Assembly (NCBI GenBank): GCA_027459705.1
Contig: DAIDHM010000110.1
Span: 1-62,735, forward strand
DNA: 62,735 nucleotides
From: Ktedonobacteria bacterium
GTDB taxonomy: Bacteria > Chloroflexota > Ktedonobacteria > Ktedonobacterales > JACDGC01
Direction of reading: 5' to 3'
The notes beneath the pieces are model-generated. The model was not told the origin of the DNA. It worked only from the letters and a program-made list of their open reading frames with translations, and made no database searches. The position numbers and the translations under genes are program-made. This document shows, piece after piece, positions 41,116 through 49,922 of the stretch; positions within the stretch are counted from its first letter, which is position 1; each line of letters begins with the position of its first letter.

Positions 41116-42489
41116 ATGCGCGAAGTGCTAGACAATATGGTCAACCTGCGTCGCTACCGTTGGTCTGAATTATTCTTACTGATCATGCCAGCACTTTTCA
41201 TTATTGTTGGTATGTTGCAACTGACGCTGATCAGCGCTCATAATAGTGGCGCCTCCGTCAATCAGATCACGACGCAGAATTTACCGACCCTTGATACATT
41301 AGGCCCCAATTTGCTGCTCATCGTAGCCTTATTGGCGACCCATATCGCGCTATCCTGGTTGATTCCCGACGCTGATCAGACGCTCTTGCCGATTGTTGGT
41401 ATGTTGAGCGCCCTGGGTGTGCTCATGGCGACTCGCCTTGGACCTGATCTGCCGACACCCGACAAAAACCTCGGTTTTCGCCAGTTAACCTGGGTGATCC
41501 TCGCGCTAGGATTCTGTATTGGAACGGTCTGGGCCACACGCTCAATACGCTGGCTTCGTCTCTACAAATATTCCTGGGCGGTTGCTGGCATCGTCCTGGT
41601 GGCCATCACCTTGATCCATGCGCGGAGTGTCAATTTTGATAGCCCAACCCATGATCAGTTGAATCTCGGGCCATCAGGGATTGCCTTTCAGCCATCAGAG
41701 TTGTTGAAAATCTGTCTCGTGATCTTTTACGCGGCGTATCTTGCTGAGAATCGCGAGATGCTCTCCCAAGGCGGCAAGCGGTTTGGACCCTTCTCCATGC
41801 CACCGCTCAAACATATGATGCCCCTGGTAGCCTTATTGCTGCTCTCATTAGTCATGTTTGTCGGGTTAAGAGAACTTGGTCTGGCATTGCTGATCTTCGG
41901 CGTCTTTGTCAGTATGATCTATCTCGCGAGCGGGAAGCTCATCTATGTCTTCTATAGTCTTGGAGGCTTCGCGGTCGGCGCGCTGATCGCGTACAAGCTT
42001 TTCAGCTATGTGCGAGATCGCGTCTTGATTGTCAGCGACGCGTTCGCACCGGCGATCGCATCCAATAAAGGATTTCAAATCGTCCAGGGACTGATTGCCC
42101 TGGGCAATGGTGGTATCCTTGGTCAGGGTTTTGGCCTGGGTCACCCGACATTTGTGCCCGCCGTCCAGACCGATTACGTGGCAGCAGCCGTCGGCGAGGA
42201 ATTGGGATTAGTTGGTCTCTTCGCCGTCATCGCCCTTTTCATGCTACTGATTTATCGCGCCTTCCGCATCGCCATCCGGAGTCGAGATACCTTCGAGCAA
42301 CTCTTAGCTGGGGGTATTGGCTCTATCTTTGCCATCCAGACGCTCGTCATCTTAGCGGGTAACCTGAAGATCATCCCGTTGACCGGTATTCCGTTGCCAT
42401 TCATCACCTATGGCGGCAGTTCAGTGATCGCCAACTACATTATGGTGGGGTTGCTGCTGCGCCTCTCGTCACCCGAATCAGTTGATTGA
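41116..42489 (+). CDS. SEDS-family glycosyltransferase (FtsW/RodA/SpoVE)
   Basis: A protein of about 457 residues with ten or more transmembrane helices. It polymerises lipid II into glycan strands, normally with a class B PBP. The hallmark end is PLPFITYGGSSVIANYIMVG, and the conserved GGGILGQGFGLGH-type loop appears as GNGGILGQGFGLGHP. ATG 41116 lies ten bases after AAGGAG; an ATG at 41059 is possible. By position after fhaA-fhaB it corresponds to rodA of the actinobacterial pstP-rodA-pbpA-pknAB cluster, but no PBP or kinase follows here. Confidence 0.9.
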   Translation: MREVLDNMVNLRRYRWSELFLLIMPALFIIVGMLQLTLISAHNSGASVNQITTQNLPTLDTLGPNLLLIVALLATHIALSWLIPDADQTLLPIVGMLSALGVLMATRLGPDLPTPDKNLGFRQLTWVILALGFCIGTVWATRSIRWLRLYKYSWAVAGIVLVAITLIHARSVNFDSPTHDQLNLGPSGIAFQPSELLKICLVIFYAAYLAENREMLSQGGKRFGPFSMPPLKHMMPLVALLLLSLVMFVGLRELGLALLIFGVFVSMIYLASGKLIYVFYSLGGFAVGALIAYKLFSYVRDRVLIVSDAFAPAIASNKGFQIVQGLIALGNGGILGQGFGLGHPTFVPAVQTDYVAAAVGEELGLVGLFAVIALFMLLIYRAFRIAIRSRDTFEQLLAGGIGSIFAIQTLVILAGNLKIIPLTGIPLPFITYGGSSVIANYIMVGLLLRLSSPESVD

Positions 42490-42524
42490 CACCCAGATAT
42501 TCTCGCTAGGTAGAGGATTGAAGC

Positions 42525-42893
42525 ATGGTGCACCTGGTAATGGCGATCACGTTCGATAGTAATGGCATTTTCTCTTGTTTCTTTTACGTCTTCGCGGGAA
42601 TGATCGCCGGGACCTTCGCGCATTATGTAGTGCGTGGTCGGTTGGGTTGCCTCTTTGGCAATTTCTTCCTCGGGATAGCGGGTGCGATTGCCGGTGGCTT
42701 TCTCCTCAATGTTCTCGAAGGCACATTTCCACAGTTGAAAGCGATTATTCCAGATAAGACGGGGTTCTTTGGCACAACCCTCATCGCCACCATCATGGCC
42801 ACATTGATCTCATTTATCGTGACTCGCGCCATGCGCGCGGAGCGACGCCACCAACAGCGCTTACTCGAAAAATATAATAAGTCGGATACTTGA
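42525..42893 (+). CDS. GlsB/YeaQ/YmgE-type small membrane protein
   Basis: A 122-residue protein with three hydrophobic segments, including FYVFAGMIAGTFAHYVVRGR and LGIAGAIAGGFLLNVLEG, which fit the transglycosylase-associated (YeaQ) family. A basic tail (RAMRAERRHQQRLLEKYNKS) extends beyond the usual length of about 80-90. Its function is unknown. GAGG lies nine bases before ATG 42525. It may be the last gene of the ribF operon. Confidence 0.65.
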   Translation: MVHLVMAITFDSNGIFSCFFYVFAGMIAGTFAHYVVRGRLGCLFGNFFLGIAGAIAGGFLLNVLEGTFPQLKAIIPDKTGFFGTTLIATIMATLISFIVTRAMRAERRHQQRLLEKYNKSDT

Positions 42894-42989
42894 AACGCCT
42901 GCTCGTGTAGCTCTCTGGTTGACCATTAGGACTTCTCCGATTGCGCATCATATAATAGAGATATCCGCGGCGAGAGGATGGTCAACATC

Positions 42990-44621
42990 ATGGCTAAGGG
43001 TGATGGGCGCATCAGCGATAGCGTCATGCAACAACTCAAACGACAGCGAGTCGACCCCAATGTCACCTTCATCGGCAGGCGTACAGATGCGGGGGTGATC
43101 GGCGGCACGGGACAAGTTGCATCGCAGAGCGCCAATCTCGCATCAGACATGATTGTCTGGATCGCGCGACATTCGGTGTTACCTGACAAACCGCAGATCC
43201 GTTCAGTCACTCTGGTCGATGGCGATAGCGCGCGTGACGCGATGCTCGATACGTTCATCGATGCAGTTTTGCCGGATACCGAAAAAAATCTCGCGCCGAT
43301 CTTACCGGGACGCGTCGAAGTCACCGACCAAACTTCCCTGCAGATTCTGCGCACGGCGTTGACGCCGCTGGCGGTGGAGGTTGTGCTGGCAAAATCCACC
43401 GCGGATCTTGATCTGATCATCGATCGCCTGCAGAGTGATCTGCGCAATCAGATTACCCCATTGCCGATGTGGGATGTGCCGATTGAATTGAAACGCGAGT
43501 TGGCGACCGCCGCCGCCAATTGCTATCGCCGTAACCCCTGGGCAACCTTGGGCGATGTGCCCGCCGTGGAGGTTGCCATTCACCGGTTTGGGATTGATGC
43601 CATCTGGATCTCGCTGGTTGGCGAAGAAGATCGGCAGCGCGGCATCATCGCCTATCTCTCCGAAGCGGATTTTCGGCGGTATCATCGCGCCGCGTTCGGC
43701 ATCGCGGAACTCGAAAGCGCTGGCGGCGATCCCAATAACCTCGATCTCTCTGACGAAGACATCGAACTTGTGCGAGAAGTGCAACTGATTCACGAGAGCG
43801 CGATGGGCGACGCGATTACCATTTTTTACCTTGATGCCGACGCCGTCGGCCCAGCCCTGATCCGCGAGATGCAAGAACATCGCATCCCATTCGCATCACG
43901 CGAAGCGATTCCACACTTCATGCGTGTCAGTCGCGATGGAATGGTACGCCGACCCAATGATGATGAGATCCGCGCGTTGCGGCTCGCCCTTGACGCATTC
44001 AACTATTTTTACACACGCTACCATCAGGACATCCTGAATGAAGCGTGGCATTTTGGCCCTATTACCGGCATCGTCCAGCCAAAAATCGATGCGGCGCGCG
44101 TTCCCGTGAAGGTTTCCATCACCTCGCTTGGCCCAACCTTCGATCCAGCGCTGCAGGATAAGGTGCTGCGACTCAGGGTTTTCCTGGAGGACGATCTGAC
44201 CACATGGCGCGAGATCGAAATCCTGGCGCAACAAAATTTAATGGATCTGGATACAGCCATCCGTGAAGCATTTGCCTGGCCCGATGACCGCGAGAGCATC
44301 TTTCTCCCCAAGGACATCTATGATGGCGATGAGACCTGGGAAACGATGATGGCGGAAGATTTTCTCACGAGCGATGTCGCGCCAATCGGTTTGATGTTAC
44401 ACCGGGTTCGCGATTTTTGTCATTATCTCTTCGATACCACTGGCGAGAGTCTGGACTTGATCGTCAGGGTCCGTGCTGTCGAAGAACGCGATGAGGACGT
44501 GGCATATCCACAACTGGTGGCGGCCCATGGCGAACCACCAGAGATGCAACTGCTCGATGAAGATCTGCTCGATGAAGAGAGCGACGACGATGATGACGAT
44601 GACGAAGATGACGAACTCTGA
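42990..44621 (+). CDS. Large protein with a pRiA4b ORF-3-like C-terminal domain, acidic tail
   Basis: A 543-residue soluble protein. The N-terminal two thirds (1-360) are not a family I can name with certainty and resemble DUF6930-type proteins. Residues about 385-520 look like a pRiA4b ORF-3-like (IS1096 ORF-3) domain: VLRLRVFLEDDLTTWREIEI, then IREAFAWPDD, FCHYLFDTTGESLDLIVRV and AHGEPPEMQ. The end is a run of about 15 Asp/Glu residues. ATG 42990 is preferred to ATG 42978, which overlaps the GAGAGG site. No transposase is nearby, so the domain name does not imply mobility. Confidence 0.7.
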   Translation: MAKGDGRISDSVMQQLKRQRVDPNVTFIGRRTDAGVIGGTGQVASQSANLASDMIVWIARHSVLPDKPQIRSVTLVDGDSARDAMLDTFIDAVLPDTEKNLAPILPGRVEVTDQTSLQILRTALTPLAVEVVLAKSTADLDLIIDRLQSDLRNQITPLPMWDVPIELKRELATAAANCYRRNPWATLGDVPAVEVAIHRFGIDAIWISLVGEEDRQRGIIAYLSEADFRRYHRAAFGIAELESAGGDPNNLDLSDEDIELVREVQLIHESAMGDAITIFYLDADAVGPALIREMQEHRIPFASREAIPHFMRVSRDGMVRRPNDDEIRALRLALDAFNYFYTRYHQDILNEAWHFGPITGIVQPKIDAARVPVKVSITSLGPTFDPALQDKVLRLRVFLEDDLTTWREIEILAQQNLMDLDTAIREAFAWPDDRESIFLPKDIYDGDETWETMMAEDFLTSDVAPIGLMLHRVRDFCHYLFDTTGESLDLIVRVRAVEERDEDVAYPQLVAAHGEPPEMQLLDEDLLDEESDDDDDDDEDDEL

Positions 44622-44652
44622 CGGGGGATCGTGCCCACCAGGGGGACGGCCC

Positions 44653-45591
44653 TCATTGCGCCGACCAGCGCGCGTAGATTGCCGTCGACAGCCAGCGCCC
44701 ACGCGTGCGCTCTTCCCGCAACGCCAGTTCGCCGACTCGCGTCTCACCGCCCTTCGCCCGCTCACCTAACATTGCATCCAGCAGGGTGCCCAAGAGCAAT
44801 GCCGAAGCGCGGATGCTATAGCTATTGATGAGCACACCCAGGGGGCGATCGCTCAGGATAGCTCCACACGCCTCAAGCAAAGGTACCAGTGAGGTCTCGA
44901 ATTTCCAGACCTCGCCTTTGGGTCCGCGACCAAACGCGGGCGGATCCATGACGATGAGATCATAGCGCGCCCCGCGCCGCCCCTCCCGCCGCACGAATTT
45001 GAGCGCATCGTCTGCCAGCCAGCGAATTGGCGCGTCGGCCAACCCAGAGGCGCGTTGACAGGCGCGCGCCCAATCCAGCGTCTTCAGTGAGGCATCCACA
45101 TGCGTCACCTGCGCGCCCGCGTGGGCAGCTCGCAGCGAGGCGACGCCAGTATATCCAAAGAGATTGAGGAGATGCACACCGCCAGCCGGGCGTGCTGCCA
45201 CCCGTTCGGCAATCCAATCCCAGTGTGCCGCTTGTTCAGGAAAAATGCCCGTATGTTTGAAAGCGGTCAATTGCGCGAGGATCGTGAGGTTGCGCCACCG
45301 TACCGGCCATTGGTCTGGGAAGTTGGGCCGCGCCAACCAGTGCGCGCGGCCCTCGACCCCTTCCACGGGCACCGAACTGGGAGCGGATCTGCCACTCTCC
45401 ACTTCGCGCGTGAAGGTCGCATCAGCCGCTTCCCACGCCTGTGGACCCAGCTGGCGCGACCAGATCGCTTGCGGGTCTGGTCGCGCCAGGACCATACCAC
45501 CGAAACGCTCCAGCTTATAGCCATCGCCGGAATCCAGCAGGGCGTATTGCTGGACATCCCACCCCGGCGGGGTCAAAAGATCGATCTGCAT
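44653..45591 (-). CDS. Class I SAM-dependent methyltransferase (RlmI/RlmK-like)
   Basis: A 312-residue methyltransferase. The SAM-binding motif is LNLFGYTGVASLRAAHAGA, followed by VTHVDASLKTLDWA. The substrate motif is VMDPPAFGRGPKGEVWKFE, and the C-terminal strand is VLINSYSI. These match the family methylating 23S rRNA cytosine or guanine (RlmI, RlmK domain), but the N-terminal PUA domain is missing and replaced by about 110 other residues. ATG 45591 has no Shine-Dalgarno sequence; a TACAAT eight bases upstream suggests a nearly leaderless message. Confidence 0.85.
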   Translation of the reverse strand: MQIDLLTPPGWDVQQYALLDSGDGYKLERFGGMVLARPDPQAIWSRQLGPQAWEAADATFTREVESGRSAPSSVPVEGVEGRAHWLARPNFPDQWPVRWRNLTILAQLTAFKHTGIFPEQAAHWDWIAERVAARPAGGVHLLNLFGYTGVASLRAAHAGAQVTHVDASLKTLDWARACQRASGLADAPIRWLADDALKFVRREGRRGARYDLIVMDPPAFGRGPKGEVWKFETSLVPLLEACGAILSDRPLGVLINSYSIRASALLLGTLLDAMLGERAKGGETRVGELALREERTRGRWLSTAIYARWSAQ

Positions 45592-45638
45592 GCTGCTATT
45601 GTACGGGAGGATCGCCGTCAACCGCAACCCGTGCTGTG

Positions 45639-46397
45639 CTAATGCTTCGTCACATCGCCAACCATACGATCCAACGTCTGGAGCGCGCGCGAATTCAACC
45701 CATACGCGCGTTCCGCAATGATCAACGTGGACATCTCCCGCGAGAAATCCACGCGCGCGCCTTCCAGGGTCCCATTTTGCAGGGTTCCCATGCCATTTTG
45801 CCCGGGATTCGCCGTCAGCGGCGCACCAGAAGTCGCGGTGGGGAGATAGACCGTCCCATCGATCGCCTGGAGCCCCTGTTCATTCGCGAAGCGCGCCAGC
45901 TGGATCTGCCCCACCACTTGGCGACCAGTGGGAGTCGTCGCCATCACCGTCCCATCATTCAGGATCTCGGGATCGCTGGATCCAGCAGGCATTATCACCG
46001 GAGGGACGAGCAAGTGATTCTCGATCGAAAGTCGCCCCTGCGCATCAGTCCGGATCATCCCCGCGCGTGTATAGCCCGTCTGCCCGGTATCCAACTGAAT
46101 CTGCAGGTAACCATTCCCTTGAATCGAGACATCCAGCGGATTATTGGTCGAGATAGGCGCGCCCGGCACCAGGGAGCGCGAGGTGCCCGCGAGTTGCGAG
46201 CCCACGCCCAGCGGAGTCGTGGCGCCAGGGCCAAGCATGGCGCGCGGATCAACCGATTGATAGACCAGATCCGTCACATCAGCCTGGGTTGCATCGAACC
46301 CTGGTGTGGTGCTATTGGCGACATTATTCGCCACAATATCCAGCGTCTGCTGCGCGGTCTGCATCCCACTGACCGCGCTATTATATGCCGGTAACAT
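45639..46397 (-). CDS. flgG: Flagellar basal-body rod protein FlgG
   Basis: A 252-residue rod/hook-family protein. The N-terminal helix region is YNSAVSGMQTAQQTLDIVAN followed by NVANSTTPGFD. The middle carries NPLDVSIQGNGYLQIQ, and the C-terminal helix is FSREMSTLIIAERAYGLNSR and then ALQTLDRM. FlgG forms the distal rod. It could equally be a second FlgF-type paralogue; order and C-terminal sequence favour FlgG. AAGGAGG precedes ATG 46397. Confidence 0.85.
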   Translation of the reverse strand: MLPAYNSAVSGMQTAQQTLDIVANNVANSTTPGFDATQADVTDLVYQSVDPRAMLGPGATTPLGVGSQLAGTSRSLVPGAPISTNNPLDVSIQGNGYLQIQLDTGQTGYTRAGMIRTDAQGRLSIENHLLVPPVIMPAGSSDPEILNDGTVMATTPTGRQVVGQIQLARFANEQGLQAIDGTVYLPTATSGAPLTANPGQNGMGTLQNGTLEGARVDFSREMSTLIIAERAYGLNSRALQTLDRMVGDVTKH

Positions 46398-46419
46398 CCG
46401 TGTTGCCTCCTTAAACGCC

Positions 46420-47148
46420 TTAGAACTTGGCGATATCCGTGACCGCGGATTGCAAGATCTGATTCTGATTCTGCTGCATCTGCAAGGCCGCCTCATACGA
46501 CCGCTCCGCCGCCATCAAGGTCCCCATCGTCTGGGTCAGATTGACATTCGACTGCTCCAGCATCCCCTGTTGGATCGTGGTCGTCGTGATCGCCGTAGCC
46601 GGACCATTGGGCGTGAACAGGCTATTGCCGGCTTTTGTCCAACCACCGGGCGCATCATACACCCCAACCTGGCCTACCGTGCCGCTGTTCATGGAGATTG
46701 TTCCATCCGTGCGAATCACGACTGGATTCCCCTGTGGATCTGGCAATTGCAGCGGTTGCCCATTTGCCCCCAGGACCACCGCGCCGCTCTCGGAGAGGAG
46801 CTGATTCTGCGCCGAAATATGGAAGCGGCCGTTGCGCGTATAGCTGATGCCGGTCGGGGATTGTATGGCAAACATGCCTGGCCCCTGCAACGCCAGATCG
46901 AATGGTTGACCAGTGGGGACCAACGAGCCCTGACTGAAATCGATGGTCGAGTTCACACTGAGGATGCCCGTGCCGCGCACCAACCCTCCCATGCCATAGG
47001 AGAGCGGATTGGCCGGCTGTTGCAACAAAGCGGCGAAGTCCTCTTTGTACCCCACAGTATCGACATTCGCAAGATTGTTCGAGAGTTGATCGATCTCAGC
47101 CATCTGGCTCGCCATGCCAGCTGTAGAGGTATAGACGCCACGAAACAT
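46420..47148 (-). CDS. flgF: Flagellar basal-body rod protein FlgF
   Basis: A 242-residue rod-family protein. It starts MFRGVYTSTAGMASQMAEID, then NLANVDTVGYKEDFAAL. It has PFDLALQGPGMFAIQSPTGI, then YTRNGRFHIS, and ends with a helix GTLMAAERSYEAALQMQQNQ. The order flgF then flgG on the minus strand, 22 bases apart, supports the pair assignment. Proximal-rod FlgF is the likeliest call. Confidence 0.83.
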   Translation of the reverse strand: MFRGVYTSTAGMASQMAEIDQLSNNLANVDTVGYKEDFAALLQQPANPLSYGMGGLVRGTGILSVNSTIDFSQGSLVPTGQPFDLALQGPGMFAIQSPTGISYTRNGRFHISAQNQLLSESGAVVLGANGQPLQLPDPQGNPVVIRTDGTISMNSGTVGQVGVYDAPGGWTKAGNSLFTPNGPATAITTTTIQQGMLEQSNVNLTQTMGTLMAAERSYEAALQMQQNQNQILQSAVTDIAKF

Positions 47149-47191
47149 CGCTTTGATTCCTTTCACGTGGTGAGTGGGACGAAGGTCGCCT

Positions 47192-47974
47192 TTACGACCG
47201 GGATCGGTGCTGTGCGGGCTGCTGGGGTCGCACACGCTGCCTGCGCCAGCCAAGATATCCAAGACTGAGCACGACGAGCAGGAGGAGGAACGTCATAGTC
47301 GGTACAAATCGGTTGTCGGACGCGTTTGGTGGAGGGAGTTGCGCAGATGGCACCGTTTCAAATGGCGGATGCACCGCGTGCGCGCCGGTATCTGGCAGGT
47401 GATTGACCTGTTGCAGCACCGCACTGTTCCCCTGAAAAGAGCCCGCAATCGAGTAGACCTTGCTGGGCTGCGTATTGGTCGCCAGCGGATCCGGCTGCAC
47501 CGTGATCAGCACCAGGCTGATCCCTGTGGGGACGGATCCGGGCATGCTGATATCAATCTGCGCCGTGCCATCGCTCCCGACGTTGAACCGACCGACGCTC
47601 AAAAAGACCCCCGCTGCCGGGTTGACCAACCAGAGGCCATATACCTGACCCGTCAGCTTCGGGAGTCCCTGGACCGTCAGTCGCACTTCCGCCGCGATCC
47701 GCCAGACCCAGGCCGTGCCTGTGGCGGTGGTTGGCCCCCAATTGGATAGGTTGGGCACATAGGCCAGCGGCACAATCACCGGCGCCTCCTCCGCCCGGAC
47801 CACCGGGACAGCGACGCCAGCCGCGGACCATCCGCCGGCCGCGGACCTCGCGCCGCTAGCGGACCATCCACCTGGGGGTGGTACGACTGTTGTCCCCCAG
47901 AGCAGCAACGACAACACACTTGCCAGCAAGAGTAAACGACGCACTCTCTGCGCGCGCACCTTCCCGATGCTCAT
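47192..47974 (-). CDS. Secreted or membrane-tethered protein within the flagellar block, unknown
   Basis: A 260-residue protein with an N-terminal signal or anchor (about 10-35, RRLLLLASVLSLLLWGTTVV) and a Gly/Ala/Ser-rich stretch containing two GGWSA repeats. A beta-rich domain (about 75-200) includes LTVQGLPKLTGQVYGLWLVN, similar to anti-sigma-K C-terminal domains. A C-terminal transmembrane helix (MTFLLLLVVLSLGYLGW) and a basic end follow, which together resemble a cell-wall anchored or sortase-type layout without an LPxTG motif. The gene lies between fliA and flgF on the same strand. The GGWSA repeats are encoded by the 13-bp palindromic repeat of this region. Confidence 0.6.
   Translation of the reverse strand: MSIGKVRAQRVRRLLLLASVLSLLLWGTTVVPPPGGWSASGARSAAGGWSAAGVAVPVVRAEEAPVIVPLAYVPNLSNWGPTTATGTAWVWRIAAEVRLTVQGLPKLTGQVYGLWLVNPAAGVFLSVGRFNVGSDGTAQIDISMPGSVPTGISLVLITVQPDPLATNTQPSKVYSIAGSFQGNSAVLQQVNHLPDTGAHAVHPPFETVPSAQLPPPNASDNRFVPTMTFLLLLVVLSLGYLGWRRQRVRPQQPAQHRSRS
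47823..47871. repeat. Palindromic 13-mer GCGGACCATCCGC, two copies
   Basis: A perfect copy at 47823-47835 and a one-mismatch copy at 47859-47871, inside the secreted-protein gene. The arms GCGGA/TCCGC surround CCA. Confidence 0.65.
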
Positions 47975-47996
47975 CGCATGTTCCTCCTTCGGCCCT

Positions 47997-48908
47997 TCAA
48001 CCAACAGCGGACCATTGCTCTTCATAGGCTGAAATGGGCGCCCGTGTGCGAGCGTGGAACGTGGCGCGCAAACGCAGGACAGCCTGTGAATGGAGCTGGC
48101 AGACCCGCGATTCAGAAACGTGCATGACTTGACTGATCTCTTTCATCGTCAGTTCCTGGTCGTAATAGAGCGCCAGCAACTTGCGTTCACGCGGTGGAAG
48201 GTGATTGAGCGCATCGATCAGCAGGCGATGCTGCTCGCGGCGTTCCACTTCTTCGCTGGGGCTGGGGGCCGAGATATCCTCCAACACTTCGCCCAGGGAT
48301 GATGCCTCTTCGTCGCCGCGCATCGGCGCCAATGGCGCGTCGAGCGACAAGATGGCCGTGCCAGCCTCGACCAACATCTGGCGGTAGCGGTCGACTGTGA
48401 TGCCACATTCCGCCGCGACCTCTTCTTCGTGGGCCGGGCGCCCCAGGCGCTGTTCGAGTTCGGCCAGGGTATGTTCGAGTTGGCGCGACCTCGAGACGGC
48501 CGACCGCGGCATCCAATTCAGCGCGCGGAGCTGGTCGATCACCGCGCCTTTGATACGCGCCGTCGCATAGGCCTCGAATTTTATGCCGCGCGCTGGCTCG
48601 AAGCGATCGACCGCATTGATCAGCCCGATCACTCCATAACTGAGGAGATCTTCAGCATCCAGCATGCTGGTCGCGGGGATCCCCAGTCGACTCACGACAA
48701 AACGCACGAGATGTAAGTAGTGGACAATCAGTTGATCGCGCAACTGGGCATCCCGTGACTCTACAAATGCTTGCCACAGCGTATCTGCGCTGGTCTGTGT
48801 CCCGTTGCTCTCCGCCTGCGCATCGCTCGCCGCAATGGACGCATGCGCAACAAACCAACTGCTGCGTCGCGACCACAGGGTTGTTGCTCCTGAACTCTCC
48901 ATCGTCAT
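47997..48908 (-). CDS. fliA: Flagellar/FliA-type RNA polymerase sigma factor
   Basis: A 303-residue sigma-28-type factor. Region 2 includes LIVHYLHLVRFVVSRLGIPA, then LLSYGVIGLINAVDRFEPAR. Region 3 contains RPAHEEEVAAECGITVDRY. Region 4 has LPPRERKLLALYYDQELTMK followed by EISQVMHVSESRVCQLHSQA. It directs transcription of late flagellar genes. No FlgM-like anti-sigma gene was recognised next to it. ATG 48908 was chosen among nearby Mets; the first 40 residues are poorly conserved. Confidence 0.92.
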   Translation of the reverse strand: MTMESSGATTLWSRRSSWFVAHASIAASDAQAESNGTQTSADTLWQAFVESRDAQLRDQLIVHYLHLVRFVVSRLGIPATSMLDAEDLLSYGVIGLINAVDRFEPARGIKFEAYATARIKGAVIDQLRALNWMPRSAVSRSRQLEHTLAELEQRLGRPAHEEEVAAECGITVDRYRQMLVEAGTAILSLDAPLAPMRGDEEASSLGEVLEDISAPSPSEEVERREQHRLLIDALNHLPPRERKLLALYYDQELTMKEISQVMHVSESRVCQLHSQAVLRLRATFHARTRAPISAYEEQWSAVG

Positions 48909-49027
48909 CTTCAGACCGTCCTCTCGATTGGCCCGCACCCTCCGCCCCCGGACCATCGCGATCGCGAGGGAGGTGGGGAAGGTCCGTCATTATGCACCGT
49001 GTTGGTGAGTTGTTCGTGTGCGTTGGA

Positions 49028-49861
49028 TCACGCGGCCTGTTGGCCGTAATCCAGGAACGCGCTCTTGGCCGACTCACCTTCCATGTGGGACGGCTCTGAA
49101 GGATTCTCCTCATCCTCGAAGCTTGAACCAATTGTTGATGTATCCAGGGTTGAATCCGCATCCTCCATGGGTGTATCCTTGTCGATGAGTCGGGCGGCCG
49201 GAGTCCGCCAGACCTCCATGGACAACCACAAAAATGCGGTGATACGCCCGATCAACCAGGATCCGACCAGGGCCAGCACGACATTCAACGCGATGGTCGT
49301 GTCGGATTGCCCCTGAACCAACCCTTGGATGGCGATGTATACGCCCAGTAGTAACCCCAGGGCATAGGCCCAGCTGGGCACCTGACCAGGCGGCGTCGTC
49401 GAGCGATCGCGGAACGTCGGTTTGGTGCCGTCGCGTTGGCGGCGTTCTAGCTCAACGCGTCCTTTGAGGTAGGTTTTCAGGATCGCTTGCTGGTCTTCCG
49501 GAAGGCGCAGAAATTCGACGCCAAGCAGATAGGCTTTGAGTTTTTGTTTACCCACCGCCAACTGCGCGGCTAGTTGGGGTGGCGCATCCGCGACATGGGC
49601 GACGCGCGCCGAGACCAGGATGGCTTGGGGAAAGATTGGCGCCCCCAACTCCACCTCGATGACATTGCCCGTCTGCTGAATGCCCGTCGAGAGAATCAGC
49701 GCGCCACCCAGGCTAATGTTCAATACCTGGCTCCGCTGAATGGGTACCTTTCCCCGCGGTGGTGTGGTGGGCACGATTCGCGCTTCACCACGTGTGGTCA
49801 CACGGGGCGATTGGCGCATCGCTGGTCCGGGTGATGGCGAATGGCTCGCATCCTTCTGCAT
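49028..49861 (-). CDS. PilZ domain protein with two transmembrane helices
   Basis: A 277-residue protein. A PilZ domain (about 15-135) has the c-di-GMP-binding RxxxR motif as RQSPR and the NxSxxG-type motif as NISLGG. Two predicted membrane helices follow (about 165-185 and 195-220), then an acidic Ser/Glu-rich C-terminus. Located between flhA and fliA on the same strand, it could couple c-di-GMP levels to flagellar output (inference). GGAGG lies eight bases before ATG 49861. Confidence 0.8.
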   Translation of the reverse strand: MQKDASHSPSPGPAMRQSPRVTTRGEARIVPTTPPRGKVPIQRSQVLNISLGGALILSTGIQQTGNVIEVELGAPIFPQAILVSARVAHVADAPPQLAAQLAVGKQKLKAYLLGVEFLRLPEDQQAILKTYLKGRVELERRQRDGTKPTFRDRSTTPPGQVPSWAYALGLLLGVYIAIQGLVQGQSDTTIALNVVLALVGSWLIGRITAFLWLSMEVWRTPAARLIDKDTPMEDADSTLDTSTIGSSFEDEENPSEPSHMEGESAKSAFLDYGQQAA

Positions 49862-49922
49862 GCGCCGGGCCTCCTTCTCTTCAGCAATCTCATGTGCGTG
49901 CGGCGCCAAAAAATATCTAGAG

